Shown here: in pieces, positions 8,816-16,153 of the stretch
Layout: every line of letters starts with the position of its first letter
How positions within the stretch are numbered: position 1 is the stretch's first letter
Assembly: GCA_002686355.1 (NCBI GenBank)
Contig: NZBV01000018.1
Span: 1 to 36,907 of the forward strand
DNA length: 36,907 nucleotides
DNA from: Candidatus Pacearchaeota archaeon
GTDB lineage: Archaea > Nanobdellota > Nanobdellia > Pacearchaeales > GW2011-AR1
Reading direction: 5' to 3'
Position numbers and translations under genes: made by a program
The notes under the pieces: model-generated
The model's database searches: none
Seen by the model: the letters and a program-made list of their open reading frames with translations, nothing else
What the model was told of the DNA's origin: nothing

Positions 8816-10156
8816 ATGGAAGAAAATACTTATAACGAAAATCTTGAAAAGATAAAAGAGCTGATAAGACAAATATATGAACAAAGGAAAAAGTCCGAAG
8901 AATTCATTCCTGGCAAAAGCAAGGTTCATTATTCTGGTCCAATCTTTGATGAAAAAGAAGTAAACGCAACTATTGCCAATTTAACTGCTGGTACTTGGTT
9001 GGCAGAAGGCAAGGCTACATTGGAATTTGAAAAGCAATTCTCTGATTTAATGAGAGTGAAAGACACAATTGTTACTAATTCTGGCTCTTCGGCACTTCTG
9101 TTAATCTTTGCATGCCTCATGAATAAAGATCTGGAAAACCCTCTTAAAGAAGGCGACGAAGTTATAACAAGTGCCTTAATGTTTCCAACTACTTTGAATT
9201 CAATTATTCTAAACAGATTAAAACCTGTTTTTGTAGATGTTGAACCAGAGACTTATAATCTAGATATAAACCAGATAGAACAGATAATCTCAGAAAAAAC
9301 AAGAGCCATATTAGTTATGCATCACCTTGGCAATCCTTGCGATATGAATAGAATAGTAGATATTGCGAAGAAGCACAACTTGTATGTGATAGAAGATTGT
9401 TGCGATGCTCATGGCGCAATGTTAGGAGACAAGATTCTTGGCAGTTTCGGGCACATGGCTGCATATTCTTTTTACGGGGCTCATGCAATGACAATGGGTG
9501 AAGGGGGTGCAATAGTTGTTAATGATTTAAAATTCTCTCCACTACTAATATCTTTAAAAACATGCGGAAGAGCCTGCACCTGTGCATTTTGCAATGTAGC
9601 TGTTGACCCTGATTTCCAGTGTCCGCAAAGATTTGAGTCAAAATATGCAGGATTTGAAAACTTTGACAAGAGAACACTTTATCCAAATATCGGATATAAA
9701 TTAAAAATTTTAGATTTGCAATGTGCATTTGGCATAGAGCAATTAAAAAGGCTTCCAGATTTTGTAAAAAAAAGACAAGGGAATTTTGATTCATTAATGA
9801 ATGGGTTAAAAAAATTCGAGAAATATCTGACTCTTCCAAAAGTTTTAGAGGGAAGCAAGCCTTCATGGTTTGCAATACCAATAACACTCAAGTCTGATTG
9901 CGGATTTAGCAGAGAAGAGTTAGTTGATTATCTTGAAAAGAATAATATTGAGACACGCCCTTTATTAGGGGGCAATCTAGCAAAACAACCTGCCTATCAG
10001 GAAATTGATTTTAAATCATCCCCCCTTCCACACACAGATTATTGCCATGTCAATTCTTTTTACATTGGCTGTTACCCTGGAATAACTCAGGAAATGATTA
10101 ATTTTGTGTTAAATGTTTTTGAGGATTTTTTCAGAAAACTAGAAAACTCTCAGTAA
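8816..10156 (+). CDS. RfbH-like 4-keto-6-deoxysugar 3-dehydrase (PMP/[2Fe-2S], DegT fold)
   Basis: A 446-residue DegT/DnrJ/EryC1-fold protein closest to RfbH/AscC (E1), which removes the C3 hydroxyl of CDP-4-keto-6-deoxyglucose. Two hallmarks are visible. The aminotransferase lysine is replaced by histidine (SFYGAH223, then MGEGG), so it is a dehydrase and not an aminotransferase. Cysteines C196-x57-C254-x1-C256 match the spacing I recall for the E1 cluster, with C259 or C269 available as the fourth ligand. The C-terminal GNLAKQPAY and YPGIT blocks are also RfbH-like. The start is the ATG at 8816 rather than an in-frame GTG at 8789, from the TATA position. It precedes an RmlD-like reductase by one base. 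The E3 flavin reductase partner is not in the window. Confidence 0.85.
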   Translation: MEENTYNENLEKIKELIRQIYEQRKKSEEFIPGKSKVHYSGPIFDEKEVNATIANLTAGTWLAEGKATLEFEKQFSDLMRVKDTIVTNSGSSALLLIFACLMNKDLENPLKEGDEVITSALMFPTTLNSIILNRLKPVFVDVEPETYNLDINQIEQIISEKTRAILVMHHLGNPCDMNRIVDIAKKHNLYVIEDCCDAHGAMLGDKILGSFGHMAAYSFYGAHAMTMGEGGAIVVNDLKFSPLLISLKTCGRACTCAFCNVAVDPDFQCPQRFESKYAGFENFDKRTLYPNIGYKLKILDLQCAFGIEQLKRLPDFVKKRQGNFDSLMNGLKKFEKYLTLPKVLEGSKPSWFAIPITLKSDCGFSREELVDYLEKNNIETRPLLGGNLAKQPAYQEIDFKSSPLPHTDYCHVNSFYIGCYPGITQEMINFVLNVFEDFFRKLENSQ

Positions 10157-10157
10157 A

Positions 10158-11045
10158 ATGAAAAAAATTTTTATTACAGGTGGGACAGGAGGAGTAGGAA
10201 GCGAAGTATCTCTTTTTTTAGGCGATAAATACCAAGTTTATTCAGGAACAACTAATGAAAATGCAAAAATTAGAAATTGTAAGATGATCTTAATAGACAT
10301 AACAGACAGAGAAAAATTAATTAAAACAATCACAGAGATAAATCCAGATTATATAATTCATCTTGCAGCACTAACAGATGTCAATTTATGTGAAGAAAAA
10401 AAAGAACAGGCATGGAAAATCAATGTCGAAGGAACTAAAAATGTTACACTAGCAGCTGAAAGAGTAGGAGCAAAATTAATCTATGCATCAACTAACTATG
10501 TTTTTGACGGAGAAAAAGGCATGTATGCAGAAGAAGATGAACCAAGCCCTGTTAATTATTATTCTTTAACAAAAGTTAAGGGAGAAAAAGAAGCCCTAAA
10601 CTATTCTAATTCTATTGTAACCCGGCTCTGTCCTTTTGGATTAGGTGCAGAGAACAGACAAACTTTTACAACACGGGTAATCCAGGAGTTATCTAAAGGA
10701 GGAAAAATAAATCTTTTTACAGATCAATTTTTCTCTCCAATATTCACTTATAATTATGTGCAAGTTTTAGAGAAACTCTTTGAGAGTGATTTCACCGGCA
10801 TTATAAATATTGCTGGTTCAGAAAGATTAAGCAGATATGAATTTGTTAAAAAAATTGCAGACATTTTTGAGCTAGATTCAAATTTATTAAATCCGACAAA
10901 GATAGAAGACTTGGACGAGGTTGCAAAAAGACCAAGAGATACATCACTAGATATTTCAAAAGCAAAATCTTTATTTGGAGACATATTTCCTGACGCTGAG
11001 TCAGGAATAAGGCAGATGAAAAGAATAAGAGACAAAGATATCTAA
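10158..11045 (+). CDS. RmlD-like dTDP-4-dehydrorhamnose reductase family SDR
   Basis: A 295-residue extended SDR of the RmlD type, which reduces a 4-keto sugar nucleotide to the final deoxysugar. Visible motifs are ITGGTGGVGSE at 6-16, HLAALTDV at 68-75, YASTNYVFDG at 109-118 and the catalytic Y135-x3-K139. The length is typical. Its ATG is one base after the stop of the RfbH-like gene, so the two are cotranscribed and probably act in sequence (inference). The nucleotide carried by the substrate cannot be told; the PseB-like neighbour suggests UDP. Confidence 0.8.
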   Translation: MKKIFITGGTGGVGSEVSLFLGDKYQVYSGTTNENAKIRNCKMILIDITDREKLIKTITEINPDYIIHLAALTDVNLCEEKKEQAWKINVEGTKNVTLAAERVGAKLIYASTNYVFDGEKGMYAEEDEPSPVNYYSLTKVKGEKEALNYSNSIVTRLCPFGLGAENRQTFTTRVIQELSKGGKINLFTDQFFSPIFTYNYVQVLEKLFESDFTGIINIAGSERLSRYEFVKKIADIFELDSNLLNPTKIEDLDEVAKRPRDTSLDISKAKSLFGDIFPDAESGIRQMKRIRDKDI

Positions 11046-11066
11046 GAACTACTTATAACAAAAACC

Positions 11067-11075
11067 TATTTAAAA
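11067..11075 (+). promoter_or_regulatory. TATA box for the glycosyltransferase at 11096
   Basis: TATTTAAAA centred 25 bases upstream of the ATG, inside the 50-base gap after the RmlD-like gene. Confidence 0.55.
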
Positions 11076-11095
11076 CCACCCCCTCTAAATCCAAT

Positions 11096-12142
11096 ATGGC
11101 AACTAAAAAGATTTGTTTTTTTGTAGGACATTATGATCCAGCAAGGCATGTTATTATGATGTATTATGAAAGAATCTTCCCTAAAGATGTTGAACTGCAT
11201 GTCGCCTGCGCAAGCAAATTTGAAAAGGAAAAATATCCTTTAAAAAGAATAAAAGTTGTCGAGTTTCTTGATAAAAAATCAAGAGTTCCTTTTAAACTAA
11301 GAGAATTTTGCAAGGAGAAGAAAATTGATTTTCTCATAAATTTAACTGGAAATGCAGAAGTCGCACTGGCATTGCTTATAGCAACAGTGTTCACAAAAAC
11401 CAAAAAAGGAATTTATTTTCTCGGCAATCCAAAACTGACTTTTAAAAATTGGTTTTTTTTGTTTTCACAATTTTTTACTTTGCGCTTTTTAGCCTGCAGT
11501 AATGAGGTCTCTGAGAAATTCAAGAAGTTCTTGTTTTTCAGCAGAAAAAAGACATTTTATCTTCCTTTTCCAGTAAATGTGAACAAATTTAAACCAAAAG
11601 ATAAAAAGAAACTAAGGAAAAAATTAGGATTTAAGGATAAAGATAAAATTCTTCTCCAGATTGGAAGAGTTGAACCCGCGCAAGGTTCTGATTATCTGAT
11701 AAAATTAATAAAGAACAACCAAGACAAGAAGTTTTTGTCTATAGGGCAGGTAAATGATGAGAACTTTAAAAATCATAAGTTCAAGAACCTAACTTTAATA
11801 CCATTTATCCCAAATGTCCAGCTTCCAGATTATTACAATATTGCAGACATGTGCATTTTCCTTACAAAAAGAAACAGCTATCCATATCCTCCACGAGAAT
11901 CAATGGCTTGCGGAACACCAGTAGTTGTTTTTGACATCGGCGCCTTTAAAATAATCTCTTCTCCTGCAACAATGAAAATTCCTTTTGACTATGATGCACT
12001 TCAAAAACAAGTAGACAAATTTTTTAGCTTGTCTGAAAAAGAGAGAGAAGAACTTTCAAAAGATGGAAGAAATTTTGTGATTAACGACTCCTCAGAAGAA
12101 AAATTAATTGATGAAACTCTGGATAAATTGTTGGGAGTTTAA
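11096..12142 (+). CDS. Glycosyltransferase family 4-type (GT-B fold)
   Basis: A 348-residue GT-B glycosyltransferase. The C-terminal donor domain starts with LLQIGRVEPAQGSDYLIKLI near 185-204 and contains FIPNVQLPDYYNIADM and the nucleotide-sugar block PPRESMACGTPVVVFD. The N-terminal acceptor domain is short and divergent, with hydrophobic patches that suggest membrane association. It probably adds a sugar to a lipid-linked glycan, possibly the deoxysugar made by the two genes before it. It ends 6 bases before the stop of the convergent radical SAM gene. Donor and acceptor are unknown. Confidence 0.8.
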   Translation: MATKKICFFVGHYDPARHVIMMYYERIFPKDVELHVACASKFEKEKYPLKRIKVVEFLDKKSRVPFKLREFCKEKKIDFLINLTGNAEVALALLIATVFTKTKKGIYFLGNPKLTFKNWFFLFSQFFTLRFLACSNEVSEKFKKFLFFSRKKTFYLPFPVNVNKFKPKDKKKLRKKLGFKDKDKILLQIGRVEPAQGSDYLIKLIKNNQDKKFLSIGQVNDENFKNHKFKNLTLIPFIPNVQLPDYYNIADMCIFLTKRNSYPYPPRESMACGTPVVVFDIGAFKIISSPATMKIPFDYDALQKQVDKFFSLSEKEREELSKDGRNFVINDSSEEKLIDETLDKLLGV

Positions 12143-12148
12143 CAACCC

Positions 12149-13723
12149 TCACAAATCCAACTTCTTCATAAAGTCCATCTTTTTCCCTAATTTATATTCA
12201 AAAGGAAAATCAAAAAAATTCAGCATCATTCTTGTTTTTGCAAATGGGTAAAAAATAGCTGATAACAATTTCAGTTTTATTGGATAAGGCAAAACCATTC
12301 TCTTGAAAAAGGTTGCCAAATCTAATTTTCCCGCTTTGATATAGAGTTGTAGTGCAGCATAATATTCTGGTTCAAGCTGTATCCATGGGTAATCTTCAAT
12401 TTTATATCGTGTATTTTCACTGAAATATTTTTCCCATCCCTCAAGCGTGTCTGGTGATGTCCAGCCATATTCTTTTACAAGATATTCATAAAGCTCACCA
12501 CCAGGATAAGGGCGGTAAATCTCAGGTCCGGAAATCCTGCTCCTCTCTCTCCATTGATAAATTTTCCCATTCTTTTTAATGATCTTTATTCCTTTATTCA
12601 CCTTGTAAATCTTTTTTGCCATCTTTATTGTTGCAAGTGTATCTTCTTTTGTCTCATTTGGAAAACCAGTCATAAATCCGTAGCCAGCACAAATGTCAGC
12701 TTTTCTTAGCATTTCAACTGCAGTAAAAATATCTTTTTCATTCACATCTTTTTTTATAAAATCTCTCATCTTTTGGGAGCCAAATTCCGGACTTAGATTA
12801 ACATTAAAAAAACCAGCTCTGCTCATTTTGTTGAGCAAATCCTGAGTCACCAAACCCTTTGTAAAATAATCAGCCCTCAAATTTCCCCCAAAACCTATGT
12901 CCAAATTTTTCTCAAGAAGAAGGTCTGCAATTTTATTTGCTCTATCCTTATTTACAAAAAAACATTCGTCACTGAACTCTATAACTTTAATTCCATATCT
13001 TTTATGCAGGTGCTCAATCTCTTTTATTACATTTTCAGCAGTAAGAGCTCTCCACTTGGTATTTTTTGTTATATAATTTATGCAGAAAGTGCATCTATGT
13101 GGGCAGCCCCTGCTTGTCATAAAAGTAATAACCTTTTTTTCAAAAACATCTGGGTTTAGGAGCTCATAATTTAAAATACTTAATTCATTCATATCAACAA
13201 AATCTTCAGGAGGAGTTTTCACAATCTTTCCACCTTCTTCATATATAATCCCTTTTACATTTTTGCAGGATTTTCCTTTTGATAAGCAATTTGCTAGATT
13301 AAGAAAAGGTTTTTCCCCCTCATTATATACTGCAAAATCTATAAGAGGATGTTTTATTGTCTGTTCTGGATAAAGCCTTAGATGAATTCCTCCCCACACA
13401 GTTTTTATTTTCGGATCTATTTTCTTTATCAGTCGCGTAACTTCAAGAGCATTTGGAATGCAAAACGTCATTGCAGAAATTCCAACTAAAAAAACCCCCC
13501 CTTTTTTTATCTCATTTTTTATAATTTCTTTGTAATCTTTCTCAACAAGACAATCAATAAGCTTCACCTTAAAATCACTTTTTTTTGTAAGCCATGTTCC
13601 AACAGCAAGAAGCCCGGCAGGGATATTGTTCTTTTCACCCCCCTCCCCTAAACTAGAAGGATAAGCATTAATCAAAATAATTCTCTTCTTATTCTGCATA
13701 TTTTTTCTATTTTTCTGGGGCAT
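12149..13723 (-). CDS. B12-binding-domain radical SAM protein
   Basis: A 524-residue enzyme: B12-binding-like domain (IILINAYPSS at 15-24, VWGGIHLRLYPE at 109-120) and radical SAM barrel with C207-x3-C211-x2-C214 in SRGCPHRC. The barrel's GFxTGFPNET region and the RPYPGGELY element are typical of this superfamily. The cobalamin-ligating DxHxxG is not present. The C-terminal ~100 residues are basic and partly hydrophobic, suggesting membrane or lipid contact. A TATA box 25 bases before the first ATG supports that start over the second methionine at residue 9. Reaction and substrate unknown; glycan or lipid modification is inferred from context. Confidence 0.85.
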   Translation of the reverse strand: MPQKNRKNMQNKKRIILINAYPSSLGEGGEKNNIPAGLLAVGTWLTKKSDFKVKLIDCLVEKDYKEIIKNEIKKGGVFLVGISAMTFCIPNALEVTRLIKKIDPKIKTVWGGIHLRLYPEQTIKHPLIDFAVYNEGEKPFLNLANCLSKGKSCKNVKGIIYEEGGKIVKTPPEDFVDMNELSILNYELLNPDVFEKKVITFMTSRGCPHRCTFCINYITKNTKWRALTAENVIKEIEHLHKRYGIKVIEFSDECFFVNKDRANKIADLLLEKNLDIGFGGNLRADYFTKGLVTQDLLNKMSRAGFFNVNLSPEFGSQKMRDFIKKDVNEKDIFTAVEMLRKADICAGYGFMTGFPNETKEDTLATIKMAKKIYKVNKGIKIIKKNGKIYQWRERSRISGPEIYRPYPGGELYEYLVKEYGWTSPDTLEGWEKYFSENTRYKIEDYPWIQLEPEYYAALQLYIKAGKLDLATFFKRMVLPYPIKLKLLSAIFYPFAKTRMMLNFFDFPFEYKLGKKMDFMKKLDL

Positions 13724-13744
13724 AAGATTTTGTATAAGAAGCAG

Positions 13745-13752
13745 TTTATAAG
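13745..13752 (-). promoter_or_regulatory. TATA box for the radical SAM gene ending at 12149
   Basis: Minus-strand CTTATAAA centred 25 bases upstream of the ATG at 13723. It decides in favour of the first methionine. Confidence 0.55.
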
Positions 13753-13768
13753 ATTATTTGTTCTATAG

Positions 13769-14527
13769 TTAAGTGTATCCCAACTCTCTTAACCTCTCCA
13801 TTATAGTCTCTCTGACTTCTCCCCTCCCTGCCCTTTCATGCATGTCTGGATCTAGGTTTTTGTCAGTGCATTCAACGCAACCAAGCGAGGTAAATCCCTG
13901 TTTGTATAATGGATTGCATTCAAGATTAAACTTTTTTACAAAATCAAGAACATCTTCTCTTCTCCAGAATATAATTGGATGAACCCTTATATGGGCTGGA
14001 TTTTGCCTGGGGGAAAAAATACTTTCTTTAGCTCTCTCTTCATGCTCAACCCCCCTTAACCCTACAAAAAAAGCATCAAAGTTTTTGTCTCCAATAGCTT
14101 TCATCATAGGCGTAATCTTATGATAATGACAGCATGTTTCTGTGAATACAGGAGTTCTTAATCCATGTTCATCTGTAAATTCTTTAACTTTATCTTTTTC
14201 AGCCATAACAGCATGATAATCTACAAGTTGCCACTCTCTTCTAATCTTGTCAATAAATGCATATGTTTCTGGGGCATCATGTTGTGTGTCAACAAAAACA
14301 ACAGGCATGTTTGGTTTAACCTGAAGAATTAAATGTAGTAAAATCAGACTGTCTGTGCCGCCACTAAAACCCATCCCAACTTTTGAGTATTTCTCAATTG
14401 CTTCTTTTATTATCTCTTTTGATTTCTCAATCTTCTCATCAAGTGATAAGTCAAGAAGTTCCTTCACCTCAGGCCTCATTAAATCCTCGCAGATTTTTGT
14501 CCTGTTTATTGTAAAATCTTTTGCCAT
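13769..14527 (-). CDS. APS/PAPS-reductase-like PP-loop protein with a [4Fe-4S]-type cysteine set
   Basis: A 252-residue adenine nucleotide alpha-hydrolase. The PP-loop SGGTDS is at 55-60. C132-C133 (in ETCCHYHKITP) and C217-x2-C220 (in SLGCVECT) reproduce the CC...CxxC set that binds a [4Fe-4S] cluster in assimilatory APS reductases. The C-terminal catalytic cysteine motif ECGxH of sulfonucleotide reductases is missing; the protein ends in RELGYT. It therefore may not reduce APS by the usual thiosulfonate route. Alternatives include a sulfurtransferase-type or DndC-like PP-loop enzyme. It has its own TATA box with a palindrome between box and ATG, shared with the upstream ribbon-helix-helix gene, suggesting repression by that protein. 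Confidence 0.75.
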   Translation of the reverse strand: MAKDFTINRTKICEDLMRPEVKELLDLSLDEKIEKSKEIIKEAIEKYSKVGMGFSGGTDSLILLHLILQVKPNMPVVFVDTQHDAPETYAFIDKIRREWQLVDYHAVMAEKDKVKEFTDEHGLRTPVFTETCCHYHKITPMMKAIGDKNFDAFFVGLRGVEHEERAKESIFSPRQNPAHIRVHPIIFWRREDVLDFVKKFNLECNPLYKQGFTSLGCVECTDKNLDPDMHERAGRGEVRETIMERLRELGYT

Positions 14528-14533
14528 TATAGA

Positions 14534-14549
14534 TAATTATATATAATTA
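14534..14549. promoter_or_regulatory. Candidate RHH operator 1 (16-bp palindrome)
   Basis: TAATTATATATAATTA is a perfect 16-base palindrome between the TATA box (14552-14560) and the ATG at 14527. A 15-base stretch (14533-14547) recurs exactly at 14812-14826 in the promoter of the ribbon-helix-helix gene. The AT richness of the DNA tempers the significance, but equivalent placement in both promoters is what an operator would show. Confidence 0.5.
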
Positions 14550-14551
14550 CA

Positions 14552-14560
14552 CCTTTTAAA
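14552..14560 (-). promoter_or_regulatory. TATA box for the APS-reductase-like gene
   Basis: Minus-strand TTTAAAAGG centred about 29 bases upstream of the ATG at 14527; short or no leader expected. Confidence 0.5.
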
Positions 14561-14582
14561 GATTTCTATCTTGGAAAACATA

Positions 14583-14813
14583 TTAATAACCAAGACTTTT
14601 CAGCTTTGCTTTAATTTCTCCTGTTTCTTCAGAAGCAATTAGTGTCTTTGGAGAAGAAGCCAGAATCTGTCTTAGGACAAATGCAACATATGAAGAAACC
14701 GATGGCATTCCAGTTCCCTTTATTCTTTTTTTAACTTTTTCAATCAAAGGCGCAGGAAGAGAAATTGTTCCATATCTTACCTTATTCCCTGCTCTTTTTT
14801 TAGGCTTTTTCAT
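14583..14813 (-). CDS. Ribbon-helix-helix (CopG/Arc-type) regulator
   Basis: A 76-residue basic protein. After KKPKKRAGNK comes a strand-like YGTISLP (14-20), a first helix LIEKVKKRIKG, the turn GTGMPSVSS and a second helix YVAFVLRQILA: the ribbon-helix-helix order of small dimeric DNA-binding repressors. The ATG at 14813 is chosen because a TATA box lies about 26 bases upstream; a 14-residue longer form from 14855 would overlap the preceding gene. A near-palindrome at its start recurs in the promoter of the next gene downstream, so it likely represses itself and the APS-reductase-like gene. It could instead be an antitoxin-like protein, but no toxin partner is visible. Confidence 0.7.
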   Translation of the reverse strand: MKKPKKRAGNKVRYGTISLPAPLIEKVKKRIKGTGMPSVSSYVAFVLRQILASSPKTLIASEETGEIKAKLKSLGY

Positions 14814-14827
14814 AATTATATATAATA
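14812..14827. promoter_or_regulatory. Candidate RHH operator 2 (autoregulatory)
   Basis: ATAATTATATATAATA overlaps the ATG and lies just downstream of the TATA box. It matches operator 1 over 15 bases, and the core AATTATATATAATA is 13/14 of a perfect palindrome. Confidence 0.5.
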
Positions 14828-14834
14828 TCAAGAA

Positions 14835-14844
14835 GTTATAAATC
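14835..14844 (-). promoter_or_regulatory. TATA box for the RHH gene
   Basis: Minus-strand GATTTATAAC, centred about 26 bases before the ATG at 14813 and overlapping the stop codon of the sulfatase-like gene. Confidence 0.5.
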
Positions 14845-16152
14845 TTCCTTCTCATCTAAAAACTCTTTTAGTTCACTCTCTCCAGAATAAATATTCTCAT
14901 TCTCCCCAGAATCTTTTTCCAAATCATATTCTTCAAATTCTCCATGATGAGAGGATTTACACAAATTACACTGGTTGTCCTTTGCAACAATTAATTTTTT
15001 ATTCTTTGTCCTGACACCCCTAACATTTACACACAAACCATCCCAGAAAAAAACCTTGTCCCTGATTTTATCTCCCTTAACTAATTTAATCAAGGATTTT
15101 CCATCAAAATTATTATATTCTCTTTCACCAAGATAATCCAACACCGTAGGAGTTATATCAATGTTCTGGGCGAATTCATTCATCTCTTTTCCCTCAAAAC
15201 CAGGTAGATGCATGATGAATGGAACATGAATTGTATCATCATATAATCCAGAAGAACTAAAATAAATTTCATGGTCAATGAGATTAGTCCCATGGTCACC
15301 AAGGACAATCAAAACCGTGTTATCCCACAGATTATTGTTTTTTAGATAATTAAACAATCTCCCGATTTGTTTATCGACCTCTTTTATCGCAGCATCATAT
15401 TTATCAATCATATCTTCTGTTGAATTAAGACCAATATCTGTGACCCTCTTTTTGAAATATTCTCTCTGGGATTTATTTTCTATTTTTTCTAAAAATTCCT
15501 CAATATTCTCCTTCTTTGAACCTCTGAATTTTGTTGTTGGAAAAGGAAAGTGTGTGTCCCAAAAATGCATGAAAAGAAAGAAAGGTTTCTTTGAGTTTTT
15601 GATTTTTGAAATACCTAAGTCCATTGTATCCTTTGCAGGAGAGAATTTCACAGAAGCCCGGGTCTTCACAACTTTTTTTCCAATTTTGTATGCCCAATTT
15701 GGAAGATTTAGTAAAAATTTTTTTACAACAGGAACATTCATGAACTTTTTCAGTTTGCTTTGTGTTTCCTCTCTTTCTTCATAATAATCAAATCCGTCTT
15801 TAAACCACATCCCAATCCAGTCAATTGCGATTGTATTATATCCTTTTTCTTTAAGGTATTTCGGAAGCCAAAATTTCATTTCTCTGTCCATTTTTTCAAT
15901 CTCTTTATTTGTTGTATATGGAAATTGATGAAGTATTCCGTGATGGTTAGGGTATCTGCCAGTAAATATAGACATGAGAGAAGGAGCAGTTGCGTTTGAA
16001 CTTGAAAAGAAATTCTTAAACAATAAATTTTTATCAGCAATCTTTTTCAGATTTTTATCTATTTTTTTTCTGTAACCAAACATGCTTAGATTTTTTGGTC
16101 TAAAAGCATCAACTACAAGGATTATAATATTTTTTTTATTTGCATTATCCAT
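14836..16152 (-). CDS. Sulfatase/alkaline-phosphatase-superfamily protein with threonine at the nucleophile position
   Basis: About 438 residues. VVDAFRPKNLSMFGY at 13-27 is the first metal-binding block, and LGDHG in the C-terminal half is the second. Where formylglycine sulfatases have C/S-x-P-S-R, this protein has T55-A-P-S-L followed by TGRYPNHHG. Threonine nucleophiles occur in the phosphotransferases of this superfamily (lipoteichoic-acid synthase, phosphoethanolamine transferases), so phosphodiesterase or phosphotransferase activity is likelier than sulfate release. No membrane segments or signal peptide are visible. The start at 16152 is one base after the upstream stop; longer forms to 16188 would overlap that gene. 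Third gene of an operon with a radical SAM enzyme and a GT4. Confidence 0.75.
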   Translation of the reverse strand: MDNANKKNIIILVVDAFRPKNLSMFGYRKKIDKNLKKIADKNLLFKNFFSSSNATAPSLMSIFTGRYPNHHGILHQFPYTTNKEIEKMDREMKFWLPKYLKEKGYNTIAIDWIGMWFKDGFDYYEEREETQSKLKKFMNVPVVKKFLLNLPNWAYKIGKKVVKTRASVKFSPAKDTMDLGISKIKNSKKPFFLFMHFWDTHFPFPTTKFRGSKKENIEEFLEKIENKSQREYFKKRVTDIGLNSTEDMIDKYDAAIKEVDKQIGRLFNYLKNNNLWDNTVLIVLGDHGTNLIDHEIYFSSSGLYDDTIHVPFIMHLPGFEGKEMNEFAQNIDITPTVLDYLGEREYNNFDGKSLIKLVKGDKIRDKVFFWDGLCVNVRGVRTKNKKLIVAKDNQCNLCKSSHHGEFEEYDLEKDSGENENIYSGESELKEFLDEKEDL

Positions 16153-16153
16153 T

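Noticed and set aside
9519..9887. Open frame of 122 codons on the minus strand
   Set aside because: It lies entirely inside the well-supported RfbH-like gene and encodes no recognisable motif; a shadow of codon use in AT-rich DNA.
13769..14844. Dnd phosphorothioation or toxin-antitoxin defence system
   Set aside because: The PP-loop protein and RHH protein are suggestive, but DndB/D/E, a restriction partner or a toxin gene is absent.
14814..14855. Longer start for the RHH regulator
   Set aside because: It would overlap the sulfatase-like gene and lie upstream of the predicted transcription start; the 14 extra residues are hydrophobic and not part of the fold.
15440..15784. Open frame of 114 codons on the plus strand
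   Set aside because: Fully opposite the sulfatase-superfamily gene, with low-complexity Phe/Ser-rich translation typical of antisense of a Lys/Glu-rich gene.
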